Shown here: piece after piece, positions 37,301 through 49,980 of the stretch
Layout of the letters: each line of letters opens with the position of its first letter
How positions within the stretch are numbered: the first letter of the stretch is position 1
DNA from: Syngnathus acus
Taxonomy: Eukaryota > Chordata > Actinopteri > Syngnathiformes > Syngnathidae
NCBI RefSeq assembly: GCF_901709675.1
Contig: NC_051091.1
Span: 555,967 to 619,966 of the forward strand
DNA: 64,000 nucleotides
Direction of reading: 5' to 3'
Program-made: the position numbers and the translations under genes
Notes under the pieces: model-generated
Told to the model about the DNA's origin: nothing
The model's database searches: none
The model's input: only the letters and a program-made list of their open reading frames with translations

Positions 37301-40300
37301 TTATTTTGTGGGTAACCCAAGAGATCAATGCAAAGATGAAGTAGAAGGCCAGGGATGTGCGCATGAATGCGTTTGGAATATTTCCGAATGGCTGGATGTT
37401 ATTGATTCGACCAAAAAAGAAATCCGTATTGCTTACAGAAGATTTTGCAAAAATATTTGTCCATTTTTCGAGATGGCTTCCTATTTCAGCATGGAGATTT
37501 GAAGAAAAAAAACTGTCCCATGGAAAATTTGGGGGAAGTCATCTGTTACATTTGTGCTAGATTGTGCCATAAAAGGAAATGGTGCTGCTTCTGTTTTGCA
37601 GTTATTATAGATGAGTTGTTTTCATTCTCTGGTGGTTTCCATCTTTTTGTCTTTCAGCTTTCCCTCTATGATAATTGTGTGTACCCCATTCTTCCGTTTG
37701 CTCTGATCATGAGCATCCGAGCAGCACACTCCACCTGCCCACACAAGTGACAGACGTGGGACTCGAGACACTTTTCATAGGAAAGTTCTATGATGGCCTG
37801 TTTGTGTGCAGCAATCTTGCAGCAGCAATCTTGCAGCAGCACTTCACCTACCATGGATGCCTGGTTTATTTGAAACAAGGTGGCGCGTACGCCTCCCCAG
37901 ACACAATTACGTGTTGATGTGCCTTTTGTTTTAATGTGTACGTGTTTTCCAAACAATGTGGGAGGCTGACTCCCCAGCTTCTTATCTATCGGCTCAGAAA
38001 GGTTGCTATGGGAACTAGAGTGCCGACAAAAGTCATAAAAGATGCTGTGAATTGTTGCAACGCTGCCTTCAAATCTCATCGGCTGCTAAGATGTTCAAAC
38101 GTATCGTGGGCTCATTCCCAGTGGCAACTTAGCAAGAAATGCTGCGTTTCTCTCACAATTCATCGTGCATCCGTTTTTATACGTGCAACCTTTGTTCCAA
38201 ATGTTTCTGTCATCCCAAACAAGCCTATTTTACATATGAATCCGTATTTACTCACAGATTGCAATCAGAGGCAGGCATATTAAAACAGGGAAGCATGGTC
38301 TGAGCAAATTAGTGCCATTAACTGGCCAAGTATGGGGGGGGGGCAATGGCAGCAGCTGCACTCCACATAGCTCACTGGAAAGACGTGTGCACGTGCGTAC
38401 GTGTTTAGGCAGAGGAAATGAGGTCAGGGAAAGTGTGGCCCTTCTTCAAGAGATTCTTGTTAATGCCAAGCAACTCATCAGAGCTGTCTGCTCAGAATAA
38501 CCTCTGTAACCTTGTGCGATATCTTGATATGTGTGTAAATCAAGTGGAGCTTCACGGTAAACTGATTGCGATGCACTCTCTTCACCTTTTCACTTGTTTT
38601 GGCAGTTAACAAACTGGAAGTCTACACATAAGAAGGTCAGAGGCGGCTCAGCTAAGTGAATGGAGAGGTGAGGAATGAGAGAGCGTGATGGGGTCCTCTC
38701 GCCATTCAACACCCACCAGTGGAGGGAGGGAGGGAGGGAGGCAGGCAGGCAGGCAGGCAAATATTCACCAGTGAAAGATCTTTTTTTTTTAAAGTTTTTG
38801 CAGAGTCCATGATATGACTCGTAGAAGGTAAGGAAGCTGCTATTTGTAATAAGTGATCAATGGTTATACTGTCTTGAAGGTCATCCCACCAACGCATTCA
38901 TTCGTTGCCTTCCTGGGACATCACCGTTACGCTGCGTATATTCTGATCTTGATCGTCCTTGTACCTACAGACTTCAACGACGACCAAGTCTCCTTCACAA
39001 ATGTCAAGACATCACCAATGACTGCACAGGAGCAATGAGTCCAGTTGAGCATTTCTTGGTGGTGGTGGTGGTGACTACTCAAAGAGTCAAGTGTGGCAAG
39101 TCAAGGCACATCAACAAATATGACCTGAATTTTTGGCATCCATTATTATTTGATGACCTTTAAGAGCATTTCACAACATTTCTGCAATACAATGAGATGT
39201 CTTGAGGCCATTGGATAATTGAGGGATACGTAATTTGGGTGACAAATACTACAGACGTATTATAGTGCGGTGTTGAATGTTGACAAAAGTGCTCCCTTTG
39301 CTTCAGACGAGTGTTTTTCGCCAATGAGTCCAATGACTCGAATGGCCAGCTGACCCTGCTCGCGTGGCGATTCCATCCCACACATCTGGGGCAAAGAGAG
39401 CCTGTCATTGAGGTTGCGGGAGATTTGAGGCTCGAAATAACATCTTTCGACTTGGTCTTGGGGGGCCGGAAAGAAAACAAACCCACAGCAACGTGCATCA
39501 AGAGACACTGTGTGCGTTTCTGTGTGTATTTGTGTTGAGCTGCATAAGAGGGAGAATGATGACGCTCTAATCAGGCTAGGTCCCCGGAGGACAAAACAGT
39601 GCTGACAGCAAGTGAGTACGCACTTTTTCCAGCAAGGATTTCTGGGGCATAGTCTCACTGTCTGCTTTTAAATGACACACTGATCTTGACTTTAGCTTCA
39701 CAACTCCACTGTAAATGAGGCTCACTATAATCCCGTCCTTGGGGTTGGGGGCATTTTTAGTATGGAACGAGCAGGAGGCACCTTGTCAATGCCCTAAGCA
39801 TGTATGGTAGAAATTCCTATCTGCTGAATTTTGTAGCTCCTGCTGGGTCTCACGACATTTGATCAAGCTAATTGTAGCACATGCAAACATGGGCACCTTG
39901 CATTTTCTACTCGGCTGTAAATAGTGAAACGGTGATGCTGTTTTTGTGTGGAGGACAATCTACTGTAGAGCGCTGGACAAGTGATTCTCATTTGTGATAT
40001 GCAGGCTCTCCCTAGTGGTACGCCAAAGAACCACACATAAGTCAATTATCTCGATTCTTCCTAATGCTGCAGTACCTTAGAGAGCTAAGTACTTTTTTTT
40101 ATATTGCTTTTGGTGTCAAATGTTTGATAGGAACGGAGCGAGAAAAATAAACTCATTGTTTTCTTTTGCTGTTCCTGCCGGGTATATTTGTTTTTCACTC
40201 CGTCCTGTACAATTCCTCCACGGCATTATCACCGTTTTTTTTTATTTTTGAATGGATTTTGGTTTAGGTTCACCCTGCTTCTGCAGATCATAACAGATAA

Positions 40301-40650
40301 GCGTAAGGTTTGTTTGAATCAGACATGGCCATCTCCCCAACATGATAGTAAGTATTAATATAGGTGGATGGTTGTTGAAGACAAGTGTAAATGTATAGCC
40401 CATTGGTTTTGATCATTGAACTATAACCTTAGCACAACATATTTCCGAAGATTAGTGACCATAGTCTTATGCGGTATAGGGCAATTCTTCACCAATACAA
40501 CACTTTTTAACAATGAATACAAAGAGAACACATCATCAATTCTTCGTTTAGAAAATGTCATCATTCGGCGTGACATTTTCAACAAAGTCTTGGTGAAATA
40601 TGAAAAGAGCGGAGTATATTTCAAATAGCAGATTAGAATAAAAAGGAAAT
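34330..40650. other. Intergenic, no gene seen
   Basis: This stretch shows no recognisable gene. It contains short GGGA/GGCA runs at 38720-38758 and a GGT run at 39057-39072. An open frame at 35587-36015 (142 codons, +) has no family motif and no clear splice or promoter context, so I do not call it a gene. Confidence 0.55.
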
Positions 40651-40849
40651 GTTTCAAAGGTGCATTGCTTGGAGCGCACCCTACTAATCATCCCCAATAG
40701 AAAGCGCCTGCGCCTGCCCCCGTTCCGTTCAGTCCATAAAAGGGATGGATTTCAATTTGCAGGCCAAGATAAATATTTCATGGACGACCCACATCATTCC
40801 AAGCGGAGGGAGGGAGGGAGGGAGCTCTGCGTCTTGTCACAGTCTGGAG

Positions 40850-41073
40850 CTGTTAAGCCATCTTCCTCCGCCTCAAGCAGCTTCCTTTTCCCGTCTCCAA
40901 TTATTGGGCGCCGTCGAATGAGAGAGCAACCGGGAGCGGCGGAGGCGGCGGCGGCGGCAGCAGCAGCAGCGGCGGCGGCGGCGGCGGCGGGCAGCAGCAC
41001 ACACCGACGGAGAGGCGCCGCAAACGGACGCACGCACCGACGGAGAGGCGGCGCAAACGGACGGGCGGCAAGT
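40850..41073 (+). promoter_or_regulatory. CpG-rich GGC/GCA-repeat segment, candidate promoter and first exon of klhdc8a
   Basis: The segment contains a GGC/GCA trinucleotide block (about 40932-40993) and a twice-repeated CACCGACGGAGAGGCG unit (41003 and 41035). It ends at a good donor, AAGT|GTGAGT (after 41073). It is the strongest CpG concentration upstream of klhdc8a. The first coding exon of klhdc8a is preceded by an acceptor at 43624, so a non-coding upstream exon must exist. This is the best candidate. A second possible donor is CCAAG|GTAAC after 42195. Confidence 0.4.
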
Positions 41074-43624
41074 GTGAGTAGCGTCTGACAGCAAACGCGG
41101 CATATGCTTCTGGCCGCCGGGCCGGGTTATTAAGTTGCTCTTCTGCACCATAAAAAGAGAAAGTTAATGAGTCAACTTCGTGAAGCCACTTGATTAATAG
41201 CATTTCGAATGCAACCAACGGTGGCCTCTTATTTGCCTCATTCCAGAAATTGCAGAAGCGCTCTTCAGTGGTCAATGACGCGCGGTAATGGATAGTAGAT
41301 GACAATTGATATTGCTCGATGCTTTGGCGTGCTATCTCAAATATTGTAGTACTTGACAATGCCATCTGGTTTTCTTTGATATATACGTATACACCCAAAT
41401 AGAGCAGAAGACAATGAAACGTCCCATGTAACAGCATGTCCCAGTGGTCCCATATTGCCAACTTGCTCAGTTGGCAATAGGCAGGAGGTCATGACGTTTT
41501 TAATCAATGGCTTTAAAATCACATTGTCGAAAGCAGCAAACCCTATTTTCTCTTCTAGAAACATTTGTGTGGCGATTTCAAACCAATCGAAATTTCAGCC
41601 AAAGTTTGATTAGCAGCTCGTTCCAATGAAGCGGTGCAAAAAACACACCTTGAAAGCTTATGCCAACTGATTTTGTCTCAGCTCACTCCGCACAGGGCCA
41701 AAAAGCCACACTTCATTAAATGCAGCGACAGCTGTGCTGGAGCATTTGGATCTCTTGTAAATAGTTCAATGACAACAACATCAATGTTAAGGCATCCAGC
41801 AGCATGAGAGAGAAGCGGATCATTGCCATGCATCATTGTTATCGTGACACAAGTATGCGGCACTGCGACTTCTCACTGAAGCCTGCCTTAAGGATCATAT
41901 GAAAAAAAGGGAACAAAAGTTGAACAACGCAAGCTATTGTACAGAAAACAAGTTTCCCGAGAGAGAGACAGAGATGGATGCTGGAGTTTACTGAAGAAGG
42001 CACTCGAGATTTTCAAGAGCTAACCCGGCAGATTCATCACCATTCTACGGAGAGTTTTGGACCAAGACAATAAGGAGGCTTGTGGACTTGGATCTATGGA
42101 AAACATGTCGCTGCGTGCTTGGGAGGAGGAAACCGGCAGGCATCAAGGCGTCAGCGTGGAGAGAAACTCACTTTGCAGCAGAAGTTCCAGCCAAGGTAAC
42201 TCACTAGCTTCTAGCTAACAAATTCAAACGTTACAAATAGTTGTAATTCAATGACAGACTTAAGTAGACTAGTCAAGTAAGCGTTGAGCTTAGTAAGTGA
42301 ATAATAGTATATTTTGCATGAACTACTCTTAAAACTGTAATCAAGAAGAGTAAAGCTTTAATCCCCAATGTGGATGTGCCAAAGTCAAAGTCTGCTTTAT
42401 TGTCAATAAATCAACGCATGTCATCAAAGTGTGGGGACAATCATTTGTTTGTCTTGCAATTTCACCGATAATAGCACAGCCGGGAAGATGCTTGTGCAGG
42501 AGCTGCACAAAACACGTGTTTATGACCAAGCACTGGTAAGAGAATGCCACTGTGCATTTTTCCGCTCTGGGTTTTTCTACGTGCTTGGAATTTCCTGCTC
42601 ATCCTGTTTGCAATTATTTGCATCTCTAATAGGCAAGTGAGGAGAAGCCACCTGCTGATGAAGCAGCCCGCCGCAGCCACAAAGTTGTCTGGAAAAAGCA
42701 AATGGCCCTGCATCATCGTCACCGAGGCGCTCCCATGACGGCTGGCCGCTTGCAGAAAATCCACACCAGTGTGCTGCCTATCCGCTCATCTACTGGGCTG
42801 AAGAAAAGTCCAAATGAAATTGCTCTCCGGCCAAGTTAGCTGGAAAATAGCCAGCCCTCAGCGCCGCCACGCAGGAGCGTCGAGAGGCTCTTCAGCTCAC
42901 AAGAGAGAGGCTCCAGAGCGCCGTCTGTTCCTCAACCTGCTACTTTCCTTTTCACATTCAGATCGCAGTTAAAAGTTTCAGATGATTCTTTGCTGCAATG
43001 TTTCACTTTGAACTCAAACTCCAGGAGAGTTAACGGTTCAAGGTCTTATTATTTTGCACTAAATGGAATTGTTATGTCTCAAAAGTATTTGTGCGCACTG
43101 AAGAGTTGAGTCCTCATTCTGAAGAAAAAAAACCCCACAGTCGCTCGCTCCTGATATTGTGGGGGCAGGCACGATGGAAAGGCCCGGCCGGCTGGGGGCT
43201 CACCAGCCGGTCGGTGCCGGCTCGTGCCCAGTGGAGCGCAGTGAGCCCAGCTGGCTAGCCCAATGACAAATCACCATGTGGATTTTCCGTTCAATACTAT
43301 TCAGTGATACTGTCTGTTCCCTTTTGACTGCCACCCAAACGCCTCGTCATTTTCTAATCTGCCACCCGCTCGCAAAGCAGTAGAGGACTCCGGAGTGAAT
43401 TGCTAGTTCGCTGCAAGCCTCCAAGTGCTCCACTCCAGAAAGCACCCTGCCCAACCACAAATAATGAAGCAACCTTAGAATTCACAAAAGAAGCAAGCTT
43501 GAGAATATTACCGACGCATCACACAAATCCAAGCCACAAAGTCCGAACCGATGTGACTGAAACGTTCAATTGATGTTTGTAGATCGTACTACTTGATTCA
43601 TTTTTTTCGGTCTATATTTTGCAG

Positions 43625-45774
43625 GCCCCCCCCCCGCCCGGTTGAAAGGTGAGAGACGTCACCCTGGGGCTGGGAGTCTTGTCTCAAGCCAACGCTCCCC
43701 TCCCACTCACTCCTGGCAGTCAGTCTCCTGACTTTTGTTTCCCCGTCACCGTCCGAGCACCGTTCTTCTTCCTGCTAGCCGACGCCATTCATGGTACACT
43801 GGTGAAGCCATGGCGGTGCCTTCAGCTCGCGAGTTTCATTGGCAGAGCCTGGCCCGACTGCCCAGCGGCCGCGTCTACCACTCTCTCTCCGAGGTGGGAG
43901 GGCAGATGTACATGCTGGGGGGCTGCGACGCTGCAGGGAGGCCATGCGCCACCTTGGAACTCTACTCCCCAGAGGTACAAAACACAACCCAAACTTGACT
44001 CCAGGTATTCTATTCACGCTCGAGAGGATGCCCGTTTTAGGGCGACCGCTGGATACGCCTGCCCTCGATGCCCACCCCACGTGCTGGAGCTGCTGTGGCA
44101 GTCTTTGGGAAACAGATCCTTGTGGTGGGCGGAGTGGGACAACACCAGAGACCAGTCAAGGTGGTGGAAATGTATAACACAGATGAAGGGAGGTGGAGGA
44201 AGAGGAGCGCCCTGCGAGAGGCCCTGATGGGCTTGTCCGTAACTCTAAAAGGTATGATGGATCGAAGAGATTGCTCAGCGGTCGATCGGCCTACCGTGCA
44301 TGTTTTTGGGAACTGGAGCACCCGGAGGAAACCCACCATCAAAAAAAAAAATCGCGTAGGCTCAATCTTGCAAAACAACAACAACATAGCTCTCGTGGCA
44401 TGATGTAACGATCGGACATTGTGCGCTCAAAATTGTACACGTCTGTGTGCACGTAGATGGCCGCGCTCTTGCAGTGGGCGGAATGGGTGCCGACCTGCTC
44501 CCTCGTAACATCCTTCAACAGTACGACTTTCGTAAGGATGTGTGGGCTCTACTTCCTCCCATGCCCACCCCGCGCTATGATGCCAACACGCATTTATTGG
44601 ATAACAAACTCTATGTAGCAGGTACTTTCTAGTATTAGGAAGAGCGCTTGATCACAAATACCGAGATGCTTCGTCTCCAATATTCATGGATTGTCTTTTT
44701 GAGGCGGGCGGCAGTGTAAGCGGCCCGTCAAGGCTTTTGAGATGTACGACACGGAGACGCGCTCGTGGACCGCGCTTCCCATGCTGTCGTGTAAGCGCTC
44801 CTATGCGGGTGTGTTGTGGGACAATGGCGGGAGGCTGTGTTTGCTGGGAGGTCTGCGCCAGGGAGGAGGACATCAGACGTCAAAGTTTACCAACAATGTC
44901 CACATTTTTGACTGTAAACAAGGTAGGCATGACCTACAATCAACGTCATCCCCACTTGTTTAGGCGGTATGTATGTATGTCCCCGCGTCAGGTCTGTGGC
45001 TGAAGTCAGATGAGAGCGTGTCCTTGAAGAAAAAGAGAGCTGACTTTGTCACTGCTTTGCTGCGTGGACGCATGGTGGTAGCGGGTGGATTAGGTAAGCT
45101 TCAAGCCACTCCAAATGTTTGGTGGAATTTCATGTCAAAGCTTGGGGGGGGGGGGTTGTATATGTGTATATATTTTTTTTTAATTCAATTGTTTCATTTC
45201 AAATTCCAACATTGGCCTTCATATTATCATCATCATCATCTACCGCCATGCATTTTAAGTGAAGCCACTGTGATTAATTAGGTCATGAGCCCTCTGCACT
45301 GGACACAGTGGAGGCTTTTCATCCTCTGAAGAAAAAGTGGGAGCCATTGGCTTCCATGATGTTCCCCCGCTGCTCTGCCTCCTCCATCGTCATCAGAGAT
45401 CGACTTCTAGTCGTGGGTGGAGTCAACCAGGTGCGCTAGTATACCAGGTCTTCTACGTAAAGTACGGATGGAGCGAGTTCTGTAATGTTCTCGAAGACAT
45501 GAATTTAGATGGAAATTCTCGATTGGTCATTTGGATAGCAAAAAGTGTCAGACAGCATCCTTTTCAAACGAAAGAAAATCTATGAAGCATTTATTTTGGA
45601 CCAAATATCCTCCTCAGTGCAGAGATGAAGTGATAAGGTAGGAGTGTATGGAGCACGTACGTGGTCCACTCCTGCTGCGGATGCTATTTTTTAGGATCTG
45701 TCTTTATGTGTTGTTTCTAGGTGCCCAGTTCAGCCCACGAGATACTCTATGTCAAAGAAGAGGAGTATTTGTAG
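43625..45774 (+). CDS. klhdc8a: Kelch domain-containing protein 8A
   Basis: An intact 354-residue protein from seven coding exons: 43810-43974 (ATG at 43810 in a good GAAGCCATGG context), 44041-44251, 44457-44621, 44704-44922, 44992-45093, 45282-45430 and 45721-45774 (TAG). The exon containing the ATG probably starts at 43625, after TATATTTTGCAG. Seven kelch blades are marked by double glycines: MLGGCD, VVGGVG, AVGGMG, VAGGRQ, LLGGLRQ, VAGGLG and VVGGVN. The segment VVEMYNTDEGRWRKRS matches KLHDC8A more closely than KLHDC8B. Human KLHDC8A is 350 residues. A beta-propeller of this kind usually serves as a protein-binding platform. It has no BTB domain, so it is not by itself a standard Cullin-3 adaptor. 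Its molecular function is poorly known. Confidence 0.95.
44281..44340 (+). mobile_element. Fragment of the dispersed fish repeat in klhdc8a intron 2
   Basis: CCTACCGTGCATGTTTTTGG and GAGCACCCGGAGGAAACCCA are the central blocks of the repeat described at 848-1120. The fragment is about 60 bp, inserted between exons 2 and 3. Confidence 0.7.
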
Positions 45775-45784
45775 TCTGATCCCA

Positions 45785-46735
45785 AATAAATGAAGACATC
45801 AGCAGAAATCACACAGCCACTGTACCAGACAACACTGCCCTTTGCTGGGCTTTAGGAATACTGCAACTACGTATGTACAGTCATGCAGCTGACGGACGCT
45901 TTGGATATGCAAACTTAGCTTTCTGGGGAAATCTTCAAATCTGTTTCTGTATTGTGCACATGTTTTGTTGCTTATGCCTTGTATGGTAGAGATCTTTCCC
46001 TCGAAGAAGCTGACATTCAGTTTTTTTTTATACAGCATGTCATGTAGTTTGTACGAAATCCACATTTTAAAGTTGGGTAGTACGAGTGCCAGATTACAGT
46101 CGACGACTTCAAATGTTCTGTGAACTTTGCATTTGCACTGAAGCTGAAAATTGTCATCAATATTTTGATTCGATCGACAAAACGTGCTTTTCTTGCCACA
46201 TGCACCGCTCTATGCTGAAGCAATGTAGGAAGCTTTTCATAATTTGTGTAAGAAATAAGATTTTGCATTTAGATCCAAGGCAACAGGATAAGGGCATATC
46301 GAGTAAAGTGATTGTACACTTAGCACTGAAGCAATACAGCTGTATTTTTCTTTTCCGGTGGAGCAGCATGTTGCTCGACTCGCGGTGTCCGGATTAGCCA
46401 TCCTCTCGGCTTCTGTCACCCGTTTGCTGTCGAGGTTTGGCGAGATTGCGCTCAATGAAATGTAAGTCAAATGTTTGTCTGCTGGCAGGGGCGGCTCCGT
46501 GGATTTGGGGCTCAGCCTAAAAGGAAGGAAACAAAAGCCGGCCCCACCCGAATGAGATGATGTGTCTGGATCAGGGCTCAGCAACTCTGGCCTGTTTTAG
46601 GTGGCGCCCTGCTCCAACATAGCTGAAGCTCGCTCGATTAAGCCTGATAGGCATCCTGATGAATTGAATCAGGTGTGTTGCATCCAATCCAGGCTGGATA
46701 AGGGAGCAGACTTGGTGAGCCCCGGTCCGAATAAA
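45785..46735 (+). promoter_or_regulatory. Candidate poly(A) signals of klhdc8a
   Basis: AATAAA occurs at 45785-45790, only 10 nt after the stop, and again at 46730-46735. The first would give an extremely short 3' UTR, so use of a later site seems more likely. Confidence 0.35.
46568..46700 (+). mobile_element. Dispersed fish repeat fragment
   Basis: GGGCTCAGCAACTCTGGCCT, GCCCTGCTCCAACA and CTGATGAATTGAATCAGGTG are blocks I recognise from a dispersed repeat common in teleost genomes, probably a non-autonomous DNA element. The copy is about 130 bp and its ends are unclear. Confidence 0.6.
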
Positions 46736-46739
46736 AGCA

Positions 46740-49180
46740 ACGTATTATATTTCGTTGAACATGGGTTTGCAATTGTGCATAGCAATGGGAGGTTTGGGTG
46801 AGCTTAGACTTTTGTACAGTTCACCCTTGAGTGTGTCTTTTACACAGAATGAGATTGAAAAGAGTGTGCTGCATCATTGCTCTGCTGTGAATGTTTGCCA
46901 AAAGCTCTTATTTGAACTAGACCAACGCTTTCCACTTCACCACTTACATAACGTGTATTTGTCTCGTCCAATGTTACACGCATTGTTTTTCTTGCGCAAG
47001 TGCGCACCCGTCTCGCTTGCTCGATTTCTTCTTTAAGTTGGAAATAGAACTAGCAACCCAAGTGTTTCATTTGCACCAAATGTTTGTTTAATCAATGAGC
47101 ATGGCTCATTCAAATTGATGTTGAATCATGCACTTTATTCCTTGGCTATCCATCCACCCATGCTTAAGGCTTGAGAGTATGAAACATACAGTACAAGTAC
47201 AAGAGCGACTTGATGATCTCTTTCTCCATGCTGCGACGACTTTGCTTGTTCAATGAATGAGCTATGTGCAAGCTGCGCAATGTTACTCTTTAGTCACCCG
47301 TGAATGCAAACTCGTTCACTTACAGCATCCCAAAGTTGAACAAGCGACTTCATTTGTAAAACTCTTTGTTACTTTTTTTCCCCACTGGCAATAAGCCGTG
47401 TCTTGACCAGCAGCATGTGGAAAATGAGCAGAACACTTTCACCATTACAAAAGAAAACCACTTTTCACAAAGACCGTGGAAAGATTATTGCACAAGTGCT
47501 ACAGTAGGTGGCGACAGAGTGTGTTCCTCTTCCAGAACTGCGTTTGAATGATGAAATAATGACGCTCAGGACAACCAAGAGGAGGAGAACAGATTGCTCA
47601 TATTCTCAAAATCTAAGAGGAAGGTTAGAGGAGATCGCTGGGGGGGGGCGTTTTTTTTCCTCCACTCTCTTTTTTTGGGCAGCAGCCATTCATCTTGAGC
47701 AGAGGGAAAGATTCCAAATCTCCCCCTCGACATTCTTGCGGGCTCAAAGAATCGCCAGGACAGAAGTGGCCCAAAGCTGGCAGCGACTGCCGCTGTGTTG
47801 CCAGGAACCGAGCGCAAGATGGTGAGGAGGCCCGGCGCTTTTTTGTCCTTAGTCTCACCTCACTTCCTGGTTTGCGGGTGATCATTAACCAGAAGAAGCA
47901 GCCCTTACAATAAGCAGCTTTCTGCATTCCATGACCTCTGTGGCACACTTTAACTTTTGCTCGGTTGAAGGCAAACATTAATTGATTCTTAGAGTCCATC
48001 GATTTTTCCACAGGAAAAATGGGATCGGAGTACGCACTAATTGCCACCGGGGCAAAGTCACATGATCTTGTAATATGACATGAAGTAAAGAGCTTTCCCT
48101 TCATTTCGCTTTAACTTTTGTTGCTAACCGGAGTTCAATTACTGGCCAAGAAACTATAATGATTTCCTTTGCGAGCTCCTCTGTGATGCATCCGTGGGTC
48201 ACTCCTTTGCTCTCTGATCGGCGAGCTTCATTCACCACCTTGTGATCAAAAATATTTACGATTCAATTTGATGTGGCCAAAGGTGGATAGTTTTCTCTTC
48301 AAAACATTTTCAGATACTGACAAGGTGAAAACAAAGAGAAAAATGTCTGCAAAAATGGAATATTTGCAATATGTATTTATTATTTGAAACAAATCCAAAA
48401 ATGAAGACATGTATTTTAACAAACGGATGTTAGGGAAGCAAATATATTGCATGAATATTCTCACCCAACAGTTGATAGTCTTTTGACACTTTCCTCTGCT
48501 TTCCACACAGAATATGGAAACAGACAAAAAACTCACTTGATCTCAAGGCCAGCGCATGAATAACTGTACTGCACACACACTTATGTAAGAAGTTTGTATT
48601 TAGTCTGCGAATTGGTTTATTATTAACAGGGATCCATTCAGTCCAGTGCACGTAGGTACCCAAAGATTCCAAAAGGCTCTGAAGTAAAATTTCAATCTTT
48701 TCCACTGACAGTTCATTTAGTTACGTGCCAAGTCAGCAAGCCGTTTAAGCATTTATTTGCGAACCATGCAGTGGTGTTCATTGCTGGTGAGCCACTGAGA
48801 TTAGTGTAAGATTTATACTCTTGTGAGACAAACAGAATGCCATATTTGTAGTGATGGGGAAAATGAAGCTTCAAATTGGCTTTATGAAGCAATTGAATTG
48901 TTGGACTCCTCTAGATGGCACTGTTGGTTCAATAAAGGCTTTTAAGAAATGCAAGTCAGCCCAATATTAACCAGAGTAAAAAAATAAATACAAAAACTAA
49001 CTGGTTTATGGAGTCAATTTGAAGGCAGACTACATGTCCCTACAATATAGTATCTGTTGCATGATCCAATATTGATTCCAAGTCTGGAATGACCCACTTG
49101 AGAAGCCCTTAAGCAGGATTTCAGCAGCGCTGTGCAATAAATGCCCAAGCAGCTTTCTTTTCGCATAGCAGCAGTGGAGA
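46740..49180. other. Intergenic, no gene seen; one GC-rich block
   Basis: A moderately GC-rich block at about 47640-47850 includes GAGCGCAAGATG|GTGAGG, which looks like an exon end with an ATG next to a donor. No family can be recognised and the open frames on both strands overlap. The rest is AT-rich with no features. Confidence 0.4.
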
Positions 49181-49500
49181 CTGACTGACTGACTGACTGA
49201 CTGACTGCTGCATGGGTGCTTTAGTGGACAATTGTGGAGACGAGTAGAGCAGAGCAGAGCAGAGCAGAGCAGAGCAGAGTGGACAATTGTGGAGAGGAGC
49301 AGAGCAGAGCAGAGCAGAGTGGAGGGTTGCTAGGCCCGTCCCGTCAGCGAAAAGTGCGGAGGGAGGGCTCGCCTTGTGGCTTCCTGGCCCCCTGCATCGG
49401 ACGGCTGTATTGCAGATGCGCATCCGAGCAGCCGGGTAGCGGGGGCCAGTGGACGGACGGACGGACTGAGGGACAGACAGACGGACAGACAGACGGGTGC
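49181..49500. repeat. (GACT)n, (AGAGC)n and (GGAC/GACA)n arrays upstream of slc41a1
   Basis: GACT units lie at 49181-49206. Two AGAGC pentanucleotide arrays (49243-49279 and 49296-49318) each follow a copy of GTGGACAATTGTGGAGA. GGAC/GACA units lie at 49451-49497. Confidence 0.92.
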
Positions 49501-49980
49501 GGTACGCCGAGAGGTCGGGAATGAGCCAAGTTGACAGAGTTTAACTATTAACCATCCACGTAACCGTACGCGCCGGCTACACCATACTTAAGGGGTGCAC
49601 AACGGCACGCGCCTCAGCTCAGCCCAGCTCAGCCCAGCCCGAGCGTGGAAGCAAGCAAGCAAGCAAGGAAGGAAGGATATACATGCAGCCAGACACTTCG
49701 CCGGACTCCAACCCGGGTCGTGTCCGGGCCACGGACACGCAAAGGTAACCACTTCACAGACGTGGCGTGACGTGACGTGACGTGAGCCGCAAAACAACGT
49801 GCGCTTTTTCTCTTATGTTTGAACCGTTGACAGTCGCGCAACATTCACTCTGGCGGCGGAATGTGTCACGAGTGGCCAGCGGCCGGCTGGCCCGCTGCAA
49901 AGTGTGTTCGCCCACCCTCTCGCTATCAGCGTTTTATTCCAACGGCGGTGCCACGTTTGTACACGCCACCGCGTAAAGCA
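49320..49980 (+). promoter_or_regulatory. CpG-rich region, candidate slc41a1 promoter and first exon
   Basis: CpG-rich sequence surrounds a good splice donor, ACGCAAAG|GTAACC (exon end 49744), 1.9 kb upstream of the slc41a1 start codon. Short GACGTGACGTGACGTGA repeats (49763-49784) resemble CRE half-sites (TGACGT). slc41a1 needs an upstream non-coding exon, and this is the only CpG-dense stretch in the 6 kb before it. Confidence 0.45.

Noticed and set aside
40901-41461. 186-codon open frame on the - strand
   Set aside because: Half of it is proline/leucine/cysteine runs from the GGC/GCA repeat, and the other half has no family likeness. The region is better explained as a CpG-rich promoter or leader exon.
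43810-45774. KLHDC8B
   Set aside because: The second and third kelch repeats (VVEMYNTDEGRWRKRS, PMPTPRYDA) and the neighbourhood match KLHDC8A better.
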